Made by a program: the position numbers and the translations under genes. From Amblyornis subalaris (Eukaryota > Chordata > Aves > Passeriformes > Ptilonorhynchidae), in NCBI GenBank assembly GCA_018881555.1, contig JACAXG010000012.1, forward strand, positions 5,692,087-5,756,086: a stretch of 64,000 nucleotides of DNA. The letters run 5' to 3'. Shown here in pieces: positions 41,379-53,642 of the stretch. Numbering within the stretch: the first letter of the stretch is position 1; each line of letters opens with the position of its first letter. The notes beneath the pieces were generated by a model, which made no database searches, had not been told where the DNA came from, and saw nothing but the letters and a program-made list of their open reading frames with translations.

Positions 41379-41690
41379 TACTAGCAATATTTCTCCTGTT
41401 CAACCTCTGTAGTAAGTAATTTGCATAGCCAGCATATTGCTCACGGTGACACAATGCCTTACTAGTAATATTTCTTTATTTACCCGTGTAGTCAGTAGTT
41501 TGCTTAACCAGCATATTACTCACGGTGGCACAGTGTCTTACTAGTAATATTTACCTGTGTAGTAAGTGGTTTGCATGGCTAACATATTACTCACGGTGAC
41601 ACAGTGTCCACATCCTAACCCACTAGTTTATATCCCTCTTATTTATCCTGTGTAGTGAGTAGTTTGTTTAAATTCCCATGTCTGTGTTTT
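41379..41690. repeat. About 80-bp imperfect tandem repeat, four units
   Basis: Units start at about 41379, 41460, 41539 and 41621; the last is truncated and most diverged. Units 1-3 share the blocks tactag.aatattt, tgtagt.agt, a tttgc.t core and tcacggtg.cac. The tttgc.t core is a perfect POU octamer (atttgcat) in unit 1 and near-octamers in units 2 and 3, so the array could act as an enhancer within the LTR. Spacing of 79-82 bases and divergence between units point to an old duplication. Confidence 0.85.
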
Positions 41691-41704
41691 TCTTGTGTCT
41701 ATTC

Positions 41705-41710
41705 AATAAA
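41705..41710 (+). terminator. AATAAA poly(A) signal of the probable LTR
   Basis: The canonical hexamer lies near the proposed 3' end of the LTR, with the expected short distance to a terminal CA. AATAAA is common by chance in AT-rich DNA; the value here comes from position. Confidence 0.35.
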
Positions 41711-41724
41711 TAGTTCATATTGCA

Positions 41725-42470
41725 ATAGGACTAATCGGTCATGATTAAAGAACTTGTGAGCAAGGGTGGGTTCTGAGGTGCAGGCCATTTCAAAACAGCT
41801 GCTGCCTACTGCCAGAAATCTGAGCAAAGGCAGGAGCTCTGAAAGCTCTTTCTCCCATTCATAACAGCATGTCAGAATTTACCTGCAAGACTCTCTGGGA
41901 ACTTGAATTCAATTCTATTACTCCTAAACTTATTTGCAAAACTAAACTGTTGTTGACAGAAGGAAATAGCTTTTGCTTCATTTTCATTTGTTCCTTACAT
42001 CTGATGCTGTTCTTCACTGAGATATGTAGCACACTTTTTTTAGCACATTTAGTGAAATTCTGTACTTATTGAAAATTTTCCTCTCATTTAAGTGGCTCAT
42101 TACTTCCTATTGTATAAAGAAATACAGGTGTAACAGATTATTTTACAAGACAGCCTCAATATACACAGAACAGCATAACAAATTCACTTTTACTGAATTC
42201 CTAAATTTAGCAAAGGCAAAACAATCAGAAACATCCATTTAGATATGCTGACATGAAAAAAAATATGGAGAATAAGACAGCTCCAGCTCCCCATGAAGCA
42301 AACAACCTCTCTTAGCAGAATCTGTCTCCATCCTTTTCCTTTGAAGAAAAGATTTTGGACTGGTCTTCACCAGAAAGAATGACAAACTTCTTGGGTTAGG
42401 TTACTGCGTGTGCAGCTCTGATGGATGGATGGGTTATCTCTCGGCTCATGGTTTCATATATTGATGTTTG
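41725..42470. other. Non-coding stretch after the LTR
   Basis: No primer-binding site or gag-like frame follows the LTR, and no other gene is recognised. A short GGAT/GATG repeat lies at about 42419-42431. Confidence 0.5.
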
Positions 42471-42517
42471 CATATATATATATATACATGCATATATATA
42501 TATGTATATATAATTAT
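42471..42517. repeat. (TA)n microsatellite
   Basis: Interrupted TA/CATG dinucleotide repeat of about 47 bases. It is likely length-polymorphic and can extrude as a cruciform. Confidence 0.95.
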
Positions 42518-45500
42518 ATGCAGTGTGTATACAAACCTACACTTACCAAGTAATAAAAATAATGGATGGTCAGCCTCACAATTGTACCAAAAATTCCTGC
42601 TACAAAATCTCAGTCTCAATCATTGGCTCTTTTTCTGGGACCTGCTCTGTTTTGGAGAGATTGTTGAGAGGTGCCTCTTTGTTAGGCTTTTCTGTTGTTT
42701 TCTGTAACTGTGTAAACTTAATATTGCCTGCAGAATAGAACAGTCAGGGTTCTGAGCACAGGGGTTGAGCTCTACAGGGTTCACACATCATTCACACTAT
42801 TCTTCTTCCTACAATTGACATTCATTTTATTCATCCTACACACTCTCTAAAGGAAAGATTTGTTCTCTTCATGAGCACTGGGAAAATTGTTACTAGGGGA
42901 TTCCTAATCATATAGAAGAATCAGATATTCAAATTATTAAAAAGCACAGCATTTGAGGGTGATCATATTTCTGATTTTCAGTAGGCCCTGTAAGTATCTC
43001 TGTTCAGGATGGGAAAAGATCAAAATGCCATTTACATGACTGATGTTAAATCTTCTATCTTGTGGTCTTGTAAATGAATTGCTGCCTCACAGGCACTTCA
43101 TGTCATGAAAACATTTTACATTCAACTGGAATAATTGCACATTTAACTTCAAAGTTACAACCTGCCTCGGGTATTAATTTTTCAGGTCCACACTGGAACC
43201 GCAGAAATGTCAAAAGAATTGGCTCAGGATAGAGCTGTCATGCACCACAAACTATTCTATCTTGTGTGTAGTCTCTACTGTAGATATTGAATCAAAATTT
43301 CTCATAGTTCAGGTAAACTCAGATACCTGACAATCTCTGAAGAACATTTAGCTTGCTTGAGCAAGATTTCTGGATAGTATTACAAAATGAGGAGCTATTA
43401 TACTGTACCACTGCCAGCTTGCTCTATTGCTTTTAAATTGGTTTTGTATGCACAAATAGCTACAGAGCTAGGGCATGTTCCTCAAACAGATATTTATTTA
43501 ATCTCTTTTAAATTAAAAAGAGGGCTGTGAAGTTGGTTTTATTTTTGAATCACTGTGGTAATGAATGCTTTCAAAGAGATAAAGGCTCTGGTTATACGAG
43601 CATAAGTAATGCCCAAGTGATTTAATTAAATGACTTTACTATATTCCTGCTGGTTACGGAACCATTTGGCACTAAGATAGTCACTGCTTTTAGGGTCTTG
43701 TAAGGTTTAAAACACCTTAAATTTTATGTCGGTTTCAGATGTTTGTGATTCAAAATCAGTGAAAAAGATTTCACCATTTTTCACCTTTTTTTTTTTTGTA
43801 ATACTAACTATCAGATGATGTGTGAGGCAGGTTAAACAAAACAAACTGAGATAAACCTAATTGATAGATGGCATCTGGGGACAATCTGCTTGTAATTGCT
43901 GAAGGATTCACCCTTTGTGAGCTTAAGGTAGCATTTTCTTTTTTTGGGAAGGACTATTTCACAAAGACTTTACAAATAAAACTCATCAACTCAAGTATTT
44001 AATGAGTGATCTTTTGATCACAACAGAAGCTTGATTTTGCATACTATATTTTGCTACAGAAATAATATGCTTGATTAAAATGAATGCAAAGAACTGATAT
44101 GAAAACCAATTGTGCAGTAGTGGTGTATTCTCAATATTTACTGAAAAGCTTTCTTCTTGGAATTTGGTAACTTATCACCTCAAATATGTCTTTACCTTAA
44201 AAACTATGGTGGCACTGGAGCTACAGCTAACTTTAAATCTGTGATTTAAACTTTAAAGCTGTGATTTGGTTTATTAGGTTTGTTTGTAGCACCACTGCTT
44301 CAAAATTATTTAATTTGTTCAGTCTTTGCATTTTCCAATTTATGTTTAACATTTAATAAAATGAGCTCTTTTTTTTTTAAGTTTCCCAACCTACATTTAA
44401 AAGGGAAAAAGATGTATTTGTAATTCAAATCTGGTATTTCTGATTATCTCTATACATCTTCTCCATAACAACTTGATGTTATGCTTGAGATAGTTCTGAA
44501 ATATTTGTGGGCTAAATATCTCTGAAAACATACATTAAACAGAAACCCGGTGCTATCACCATTATTGGAGTAAAATATTCTTGTTAAATCTTTCAAATAA
44601 ATCAGTCAATGAGGCGGTTATTTAATTTCTATGATCTAATGTCTTCTGCTACTTTTAATTAAAAATGTACCTAATCATGTAAACATTATTATGAGCAAAA
44701 CATTTTGTACTTATGAGTTTTTAAGTGTCAGCAAACACATCTGGAACTTTGCTTAATAAATTATAGAAGTGTCCAAATTTGCCAAGAACAAAAATATAGA
44801 CAGCAAATTTCAGGAGAAGGATAGAGTCTTGTGTTTACTCGAAGCAGTCTGTAGAGGTGATAACACATTGAAGTCTTCATTTAACCACTGGCAGTAGACC
44901 ATTGATTTAGCAAGGTAAGTGATTTCAGAGAAGGCAAGATATGCTGGAATTTCAAGTGACCTGATTGCTATGTTTTTGGCATTTTCTACAAAAACAGTGC
45001 ATAACAAAACCTGAAAAATATGATAGCATGTAATGACTATGCCTGCAGAGAATTGAGCAGCTATTACTCAGTCCTGAGTGACTATTACTGAGTGACACAA
45101 AGTCAGAAGACAATGCTGACTTGCCACAAGGTTGACTAACCACTGCAAGTTTTGTTTAGGGATGTAGACATACTGAAGTGTGTTAATGTGGGAGTGTGCT
45201 CTAGTGGGACATTAAAAACCCAAACTAAGAGAAAGAATCGTTTTTTGCCACAACAGTTGTGCATAAGAGCCCGAGCCCCCTCTGTTTCCTGGAGTGGGCT
45301 GGTTCAAGGTGAGGGTCTGAAGCAAGATGTTATATCTACACCAAACAATTCATCGTGGTACGGAGTTACCTCTACTAGCAGGAAAACTAGCCTGTAGAGG
45401 TAGATGAAACGGCAGCTTGGAGAAACCAACATGGAACTGCACTTATTTTTCTACGTTGTAGTCTTTGAGGTATTACAAAAGTTGTATTTGCTGCTGAAAG

Positions 45501-47404
45501 GAAGATGATCTCTGTGGGGTGCTGCCCTTAACCTGCCTGCTGGTCCCACTGGGGTCAGTCAGCACCTTGCCAAGGTTTGCTGTAGGGATGAGCACTGTTG
45601 AGAGGGGAGGCAGAGGGTGCCTGTTGTCAAGAATCAGCAGCACAGTTACATCAAAATGATCATCTGGCAGGGCTTCACCTGGAATGACCACCCCACCACG
45701 AAAGGAGGCACAGATCTATCACATTCAGCATCTGGACTTTACAGGAAGTGCTTGAATTAAGATTTGCATTTCTCTAAGCTTTCTGTGCAACTACTAGATG
45801 AGAAAGACGTGTCTAGAGTATGATTTAACTATTTCAGCAAATTAGCTAATCCAAATACAAGCAACTCTCGTGTTCAGCAAAATTGCATTCATGTAGGTCA
45901 TGAAGAAGTCAGAAGAAAAATATGTAAAATAAGGTTCCTAAATATCTTTTCAACATTTTTTTTCCTGTTCTTTTTACAAATTCTCATTTAAGTAATAGTT
46001 TATATGTGATGTCTTTTATCAGCTAAGGTTAAAAGCTCTGACACCACTGGAAATTTGCAAGAAGATGACTCAATTAAGGTCTATTAATAATTTGAGAAAT
46101 ATTTTGAATGGACTATTCAACAGATGATTATTCCATTATTATATTCCCAGTCAGTCTTTCTTTCACTGTCTTGAATAGAAAAACTTCTGTTGTTAGCTAA
46201 TGTTCATTTTGTAATGTTGCCGAATTCTTAGTCCTCAGATTGGAAGGGAATAGTAAGAATAACAATTAGTTACACCTAGCAGAAATAGTAGAATTTTCAT
46301 TTAGATATTATTTAGATTGCATTGTGACTGCACAATAGTGTCTCTGTGCAAATGATGTTTCACATTTAACTAGAAACTGTTAAGAAATTTCAAATTTGGG
46401 TTGTAAAACTCAGTGTTTTGGGAGCCACTTCCAAATACCATTTGATAACCTACAATTTTATTCCTGAATTAATAATGCATCAGTACTTTTTCCTAGCGAA
46501 AAAACAGAGCTTTGTTCAAAGTGGTGATAGGCAGCACAGTATGGGGATGTTGTCAGACTTAAAGCACGCAACTTTATCAAATAGAAAGTAAACCCATGTT
46601 GTTACTGCTCTGTGCAGNAATGTCACAATGGGAACCTCTGTTTAGACAAAGGCATCTTAAGGCCACCAAAAAAGCTTTATTCACCAGCTTCAAATTTCAG
46701 CTGCATTTAATTTAAAGGCCTGTTTGGTTTTCTAGAACAGCTGCTAATCTCTTTCTATGGAATTCTCTGCTGTTACACTGCAGAGTGTTTTCTGCCTACA
46801 CTTGGCTACATTTGTATTCACTATAAGGATTGCGGGGAAAAGATTAGAAAGTCTTGGGTTCTGCAGGCAAAGAGTGAAATGAATTCTCAGGTTCGTATAC
46901 ATAGTTGGACAATGACATCCCTTTTTCAGTGTAAAATTTCAGCTTTTCTGCAGTTCCTGAGTTCTTCTTTTGACTGGGTGATGACATTTCTGGTCCTCGT
47001 GCCTTTCTGGAACAGGAGCCACCGATGTGTTCTGGCCAAATAATCCCTATTATGCCATGGAGGGAGCCAACAGCTCAGCTCCCACATGGCATTGATTTGT
47101 GATTTAGATGATGATTTGGGCTTGTGGGTCCATGCTCGAGCTGTGGACCTCCCTGCTGGCATCTTCTTTGGCTTTCAGGTCTCCCTAGTTCAAATGCACT
47201 GCACTCAAAATCAACATCATTTGCCCTAGACAGCCCAGTCTACCCCTCTGAATTGCATGAATAAGACACAATTATTTTTAATATTTTTTTTAGGGTGGGT
47301 TTGGGTTTTTTTCTACAATGCTTAGTGTCATAAACCTCAAAGCAGCCTTATATCTAGTGTGATAAGTTTTCAGTGAAAGCGTTCAGAAATCATGGACACA
47401 CTGT
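42518..47404. other. Non-coding stretch, minor repeats
   Basis: No supported gene. It contains a short tandem pair at 44229-44267 and a T run at about 43788-43798. About 43540-43700 is non-repetitive with TAAT-type cores. About 45250-45710 is slightly GC-richer with short frames on both strands and no recognisable product. A single N is at 46618. Confidence 0.5.
44229..44267. repeat. 19/20-bp tandem duplication
   Basis: Two adjacent units (44229-44247, 44248-44267) share aactttaaa.ctgtgattt and differ by one substitution and one base of length. Confidence 0.9.
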
Positions 47405-47432
47405 TTGCTGAAATGAAGTTTCATTTCAGCAA
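47405..47432. repeat. 28-bp palindrome, 13-bp perfect arms
   Basis: The left arm ttgctgaaatgaa (47405-47417) is followed by two bases and its exact reverse complement (47420-47432). The two-base spacer makes it almost fully palindromic. No neighbouring transposon end or gene explains it. Confidence 0.95.
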
Positions 47433-50400
47433 GGGAGTTAAAGAAGGCTATGAACTGTACACTCCAAAATTATCCCTTTGGGTGAAAGTTTTATACATAA
47501 CAAAACTCTTATACTAGAGAAATGTAAACTTTACTCAAAATCTATGGACAAAGTGTCACGTTTTTCATTGCAAATAGGGGTTACTGAGGGAACAAAGGTT
47601 CTGAAGAGAAAAAAATCTCATTAAATTACTTCTATTGTTGACCTATAACAAAATAAAAGGATGATGCTAAATCTAATCTGCTTCAACAAGACATGAGAAA
47701 TACAAACAGCACTGCGTTCCTTATGACTTTAATCAAAGTACTACAATATTTATAAGTTAATACTTGTGTAAAAATATGCTCAACTGCTGACTACTAATTA
47801 TATATGCAACTATATTTAGCCATTGGCTTCATCAAAATAAAAGAGAACTTCATAGAGANCTTCAGAGAACAGGAAAAACTAAACATTAGTTTTTATTTTT
47901 GTGTCATTCTACAAGTACTCTCCTGGAAGTTAGTAGCTTATAAGCATCCAACTACATGTATTCTTAATTAGTAGTTGTGCTTTCAGTGCTTTCAGCTGGT
48001 GATATATGGATTTTCTAGGAACTTTACTTGAATCAATCACCATATTTAGGAGTCTTATCCTCTAAGATTCTTTTTCAAGCCATGGGAATTATTTCTTGCT
48101 GTGCTAAGGCAGCAGGGATTTCTCTTTTAATTCTTATCATTCCATTAAGTAAACCTGCTGAGCAGATAGCTGTTATTATAACAGTGTAGATTTTCTGCTG
48201 CTCCATTGGAGTGAAAATAAGGTTGACAATTGACCAATATGTTATAGCATTTATCCAGCATCTTAAGGTAATCCAGTCCCTATTCAGGTGTACTGTCTGT
48301 TGCCTATGAATGCCAAAAAAGAAAAAAAAAAGTGACCATATCAGTAAGAAATTCCGGTTAAACAGGAATGAACCACTCAGACTATGATTTACTAGTCAGC
48401 ACAACTTTCCTCTAAAGGAGAATTGAATTCTTACTCACAGAGTTTCATTTTGTTGGATATTTCTCTACTTTGTTTAATTTCTTTTATATATTCTTACAGT
48501 GCTGATCACTCCATGAATTTCAGGCAAGGTTTTCAAAGGAGTCAGATAAATGTATGTACTCAAATCAAACTGATTTTGTGCTATATGGGTGAGGTTTTTC
48601 CATGCACTGGAATTTTCATGCTTCTCCTTAAGTCAGCAAGAAGTGCTGTCTTCTTGGAGTAAGAGCTAGCCAGAATGAACCTGGGTTTTTTTCCCCTCAA
48701 TATCCAGACACTCAAAAGAAATAGGAGGAAATCCAACTTACTCTGAATACAGTGGAATAGACACTATGGTCTTCCACTGCAGAGTCACTGAAGTGCAGAA
48801 TGAAATTCCCTGTAAGCATTCCTTGCTGAACACGGAGCTCTGTAAGAGATCCTGCTACCACAGGGGTTGTTTCCCTGTATAAATTCAGCTGCTAAGAAGG
48901 ATTAACATATTTAATGACAGCATTTGCACCATGTTTCAATACGAGGCCACGGATATGGATCCCTTTGTTGTCTTCATTCAGATAGTGTCCCATAAAAAGG
49001 AGAAGGCTGCTGTCCTTTGACTCAGAACTTCCTTTGTGGTGGGCCTTTTTGGAATTCAAATATAATCATGGTGCACATTAGAGGACAAGAGAAAGTCCAA
49101 ACAAAAGGCAAGGCCTTAGGATTATTTAAATCCTCATTAATTTTATTAAAGGCTTTGGGTTAAGATGTCTGATGTATAATGTTTTGGGTTTGTATCTTAA
49201 GGGGTAAGAGAGGAACAAAAAAATGCAGAACTGTAAGAATTCAGCATTAAGAAATGGACAGCATTTCAAAACAAGGTTAAAAAAAAAGACACTAATTTCA
49301 GAACAAAACACAGACAGATATCAGAAATGCAAAGGTGTTGCTTTCACATTGCATAGACGGAGGACATGGAAAATTTTTTTCAGAGTCTGAATTACTTGGC
49401 CACTTACTTAAAGTATCCAACATTTCAGTTTTCACATCACAGAGAGAACAGATTGAGCTTACCTAGCTACTGTGTTTAAGACAGAAATAGAGGCTGAAAA
49501 TATGGTTTATGTTTTCATGTCTCATGAGTTATTTGGGCTTGCTTCATTTTTACTGTAGCTGTTTTGATCAGAGCACATTTTCTGTTCAGTCCAGCACAAA
49601 GGACCCATGGAGACTCTATGAGCTGAAAACCTCAGATTCTTGATGGAAAATTTATATTAGTTTTTCATAGATCAGTGTTAAAGTAATGAATTTATGTTCA
49701 GGGAATAAGTAAAAATAACTCTGAGGAAAAGAAATACATGTTATGGTAATTGTGAGAGGAATTTAACTGTTCCTTTTATACATCTTGGCTCTGATCTTTC
49801 CTTAATGATCAAGATAGCTCCCTTAGATAGGACTGTGTGTGTTGACATGTAAAGTTCCTTTCAATGTTTTGATCATGTGCTATTCTTGCATACCTCTTTT
49901 TTCTTTTTAAGCGCTTCAGTTTACTCACAATTTATAGTTCTCACATTCAGATACGGGAAGAAACTGATGCCACATCCTCTTGCTACTTTACAAGGACTTC
50001 AAGGTCTTTCTCAAAACAGAGTGTAGCTTATATTTTTCCAGTTAACATTTTCCTTGTTTAACACGAGACTTCCTGTTACGAAAGAGTGACTTGTGTAATG
50101 AAATACCAAAGTAAACGCTCAGCTCATTACGAGTGCAGTTTGTAGAGCTAAATTGATTTTGCTGAAGTTTACCATCCCTTGGGAGATTATTGACTAATCC
50201 ATAAGAAATGAAAAATAACAATAGTTATATCTGCACAGGGCAAACAGTGAGTTGCATATGGAAATAAAGAGAACAACTTTTACATTCCTCTCCACTTGTC
50301 AGCCATGTTATCCTAACACAACAGCTAGCTAGGATTTAGGCTGTGTTTTCAACCTCTTTACCTCTACCCCTTCAGCAGTGCACAAAGCTGGACACACCAC

Positions 50401-50703
50401 TGAAGTCATGGACGTGTGTTACCAGTTGATACTGTAAATAGCATGAGTACGGATAACATGTAAACCGAATTTCTCAAGGAAAAATTGAACAGAGAAATCT
50501 GTCCCAGACACTGCTGATGCCTCTGGCCTTCCAGAGTGTTTCGTAATTTTGTTGGTTTGTTGGGTTGGTTGCTACCCTCTCTCCCTACCAAAAAGTGTAG
50601 CGGAATCTTTTTGAAGATTCCCACTAGATGTGGGAATTCCTTATAATGACTGAATGCAGTCACAAAGTTTGGTGGAGGCCTATGCAAAGCAAAATCTCAG
50701 TGC
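47433..50703. other. Non-coding stretch
   Basis: No gene, RNA or transposon end recognised. About 50090-50220 is non-repetitive, with TAATCC and several ATTA/TAAT cores and could be a conserved regulatory element; this is inference only. A single N is at 47859. Confidence 0.5.
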
Positions 50704-51054
50704 TCATGTTGGTGGATGCAGTCTTATTTGCCCTTCAGTATTACAGGGAAAATGTTGTGAATGACATGAGAGACCGAACGGGCTGAGAAGGCTGCGAGCA
50801 GCAGCAGGGGCTCTGCCAAAGTGCCCAGTCATGCAGCACCGAATGCCTGAGGCCTTGCACTGCCCTCGGGTACGAATCAAAAATCCACAAGTGATTTCAC
50901 CTGGTTCACACGTACATTGGTTGTGGCTGAAAAATCGAGCTCCAAAGCTCTGACAAAATCTTGTACACAGTGTGAAACTCAGGATGATCGAATCAACATG
51001 GTTGATAAGATCAGACGTTCTCATAATGTGGATTTTGGAGAGAAAAGGCTTCAT
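50704..51054 (-). other. Cysteine-rich frame with defensin-like tail
   Basis: A 116-codon minus-strand frame contains a cysteine cluster encoded at about 50833-50916. The last four cysteines follow C-x9-C-x6-C-C with a glycine two residues before the third-last cysteine (GQC). That tail spacing and the G-x-C are typical of vertebrate beta-defensins, small secreted antimicrobial peptides with three disulfides. The front part does not fit: the preceding cysteines give C-x1-C-x6-C, whereas beta-defensins normally show about C-x6-C-x3/5-C. A splice-acceptor-like tttttcag ends at 50927 and would start an exon at 50926 in frame with the cluster. No signal-peptide exon was found upstream. CpG is unusually frequent from 50760 to 51020. 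It may be a diverged or dead defensin-type exon, another small secreted protein exon, or chance. Confidence 0.2.
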
Positions 51055-53577
51055 AGAGGGTCACACAGACCAGAGTGATCTAGCAGCAAACCAGTTTTCC
51101 CAAGGTAGAAGACTGAAAGCAGGCCCTAACAGGTGGTTTCAAGTGACTCCAGTACCCACAGACAAGCCAATGCCACAACCGCTGTAGGCTGAACTGTTCC
51201 TGCAGATAACTACAAGGTTGCAGGGAATTAAGAGAAAACACTCAAAATCGGGCACGGATTTTCTTCCCTCCTCCCAGAGGAAGTCAGCTGATCCACAGGT
51301 ATCATATTTGGATCACCATCAATTTCTAAATTTTGAAAAATCCTGATATAGCGCAAACTTGCCTGGTTGTCCCAGAAATCTTGTCCAGTGCTTTTCTTTC
51401 TGCAACCTAGTTGACATTTCCATTTGGAAATATTTGCATTAGGCAAGGAATCTGAGATCAATCAATATTTTTTAACAAGTCAAACTCAGAGACAGGCTGC
51501 AGAGATTTGTGAACTCTTTGCTAGCTATGAGAGCAAAAATCAGGGGGAAAAAAGCTTCTTGTAAATATTCTGTTGAAAAGCTAATATTCAAAACTTTTTA
51601 AAATTCATTTGTTATAAGTATAAAAAGTTTACACAGGTTGTAGGAAATCCATTTCTGAGACATAACTGTCTCTATAGCTCTTTTATCTTATTTCTTCCTC
51701 TTCCCAAGCAACCAGTAAAGCACGAAAATGACTATAAAAATAGCTGTTAGAATCAGTAGAGTAATTTATTTACATATACAAGATATTTCTTACATATGTA
51801 AGATGTTTCATCCAACGATTTTTTTTCTGTAACATGCTGTGTGGTATGCAGTATCATGTCTTCTTCCTCTCAATGGCAGGAAGCTGTCTGATCTAATTCA
51901 GAAAGATCATCAGTTAACTATTTTCAAGAGTGGCATTGTTTTCACATAGACAGCATTGAAACCATATGGTCTTTCCTTTTTCTTGTCTTGTGCTTTCATC
52001 TAGCAGATATTTATGTTTGAAAGTACTGGAAAGCATTTAGCTTTTGAATCTATCCCTACCTTCTGGCACTTTGCTTAATTTCCAGTTTTTTCATCAATGC
52101 ACTAAGTGTTTCAGTATGCAAGTATTTTTCCCTTTCTCATATCTACCTTCCAAAGGCAAGTGTTCAGTGGTAATGATGAAACAGAGCAAGCTGAGGACTT
52201 GCTGAAAGGAAGCATCTTTGTCTCAAAGTTTTTAAGCCCTTTTAGGTGAACCAGTATATTGAAAAAAAAACTTTCAAGAGCATACATGATTTTTTAGGAT
52301 TATGCAGCAAAAAGTATCTAAAAATGTATGTTGGATGGTAAAATATCTTAAATTTTTTTTTTCCCCTGGTGTGATTCTGCACTTGAAACAATGGAAGATA
52401 TCTTTTACGAATAAGCACGTGCTGGAGTCTCTCTCACTCAGCAGGCTACTTCAGTATGTGCCCGCACCTAAGTACAGCTCATTTGAAGAATGAGAGTTGC
52501 ACTGGTCTTGTTCACTTGTAAATCTGGTGTATGATCAGTGTTTTCTGGGCCTGGAATGTGACTGATGGCACAGCCTGCCTTCTCTGAGCCGGCAGCTCCT
52601 TGTGTGATACGTCCCAAGGGACATGATGATTTGCGCTTCATGTCATACGTGGATGAAGTAGATGCCTGTGCCCTAAGGAGAAGTTAATCTCAGCTCCGCC
52701 CACTGTTTGCCAGCGTGCAGGTTAAAAGAAGTTCAAGTTGTGGGCAGTGAATGAGCACATTTAGGAAACTCTGAGCTGAACCATGATCTCCTTTGTGCAA
52801 GATGAATGATTGCCTGTAAGTTCTTCCATCTGCCTCTGATAATAACGGTCATGCATCCTCAAGGAGCTACGAAGGGGCAATCATGCAAAAATAAGTTAGC
52901 CTGTGCCTTCTTACACCATTCATTACATTTGCCTTGTCAAAGTGTACGCAATAATCCTCATTGGTGCCCTGCAGGATCAAGTTCCTTCCCTATCATTTGT
53001 TTCCTTGTCTTCAGAAGCTTTAATTTCCCTAAATTTCTGCACATGGGTTACAGACACTCTTGTGACTGTCAGTTGCTAAGTTTTGGCCTTAAATCAAGGG
53101 AATTCAATATGCAATGATGCATCCCAGATCTAAAGAGGCTGTGGGCCACCCAGCAGCAAGGTTGAGACTGTGCAGGAGAAATGAGACACATTAGACAAAC
53201 AAACAAATAAAACCTGGCAAGGCAATTATTCAGTGACTGAGCTGAGTGCTGCATGCAATGAGTGACTGGCTAAATAGGAAGTCACACAGAAAGAAGAGCA
53301 TGTGTGGATACAGTTATTTATGATTATTTCCAATATTAAAGGGATTCAGAAAGTTACATTTGTGTACCTTCTATCTGCACAGCTCTGACACGACCTTTTA
53401 AGATGTTTACCCATCACGAGTTATATACTTTGTTTTTATTTACATTTTAAATTGCTTTTCCTGACACCACGCAAAGCTAGCTTTTTCCCTATGACAGACA
53501 GCAACATTCATCCAGAGGAAGCTCGGTTCAGACAGAGTTCTTGTTACTGCCACCTCCATGCCATGTACCTGGCATTT
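51055..53577. other. Non-coding stretch
   Basis: No supported gene. A 16-bp perfect palindrome (tcttacatatgtaaga) lies at 51788-51803 in AT-rich sequence. A T run occurs at about 52353-52364. A minus-strand polypyrimidine tract ending in CAG lies at about 53170-53200, without a recognisable exon after it. Confidence 0.5.
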
Positions 53578-53642
53578 ATGATTGGACTCAATGATCTTAA
53601 GGGTCTTTTCCAAACTAAATGATTCTGTGATTCCATGATAGG
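53578..53642 (+). mobile_element. CR1 LINE 3' terminus, short fragment
   Basis: About 65 bases match the plus-strand end of avian CR1: a block reading attggactcaatgatcttaa, then ggtcttttccaaact, then the octanucleotide-type tail gattctgtgattccat. The upstream body is not recognisable, so this is a strongly 5'-truncated copy. Confidence 0.85.

Larger units (their letters stand above)
40921..41724 (+). mobile_element. Probable solo LTR of an endogenous retrovirus
   Basis: The segment begins with TG (40921) and holds the order of signals expected in a retroviral LTR on the plus strand: a TATA box (TATAAAAG, 41130-41137), a splice-donor-like CAG|TAAGT-type site near 41289-41298, an internal tandem array (41379-41690), and an AATAAA poly(A) signal at 41705-41710 shortly before the likely 3' end (CA at about 41717 or 41724). 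No gag, pol or env remnant, primer-binding site or polypurine tract is recognisable on either side, which suggests a solo LTR left by LTR-LTR recombination. A 5' flank of tttgca and the bases tattgca near the 3' end could be a diverged target duplication, but this is weak. Boundaries and family are uncertain. Confidence 0.45.

Noticed and set aside
41379..41690. Spaced repeats that superficially suggest a CRISPR array
   Set aside because: Units are directly adjacent, about 80 bp, diverged throughout and in vertebrate DNA with LTR signals.
53069..53254. Minus-strand frame with a signal-peptide-like hydrophobic segment, upstream of the defensin-like frame
   Set aside because: The hydrophobic part is encoded by a polypyrimidine tract ending in CAG and has no nearby initiator; likely chance.
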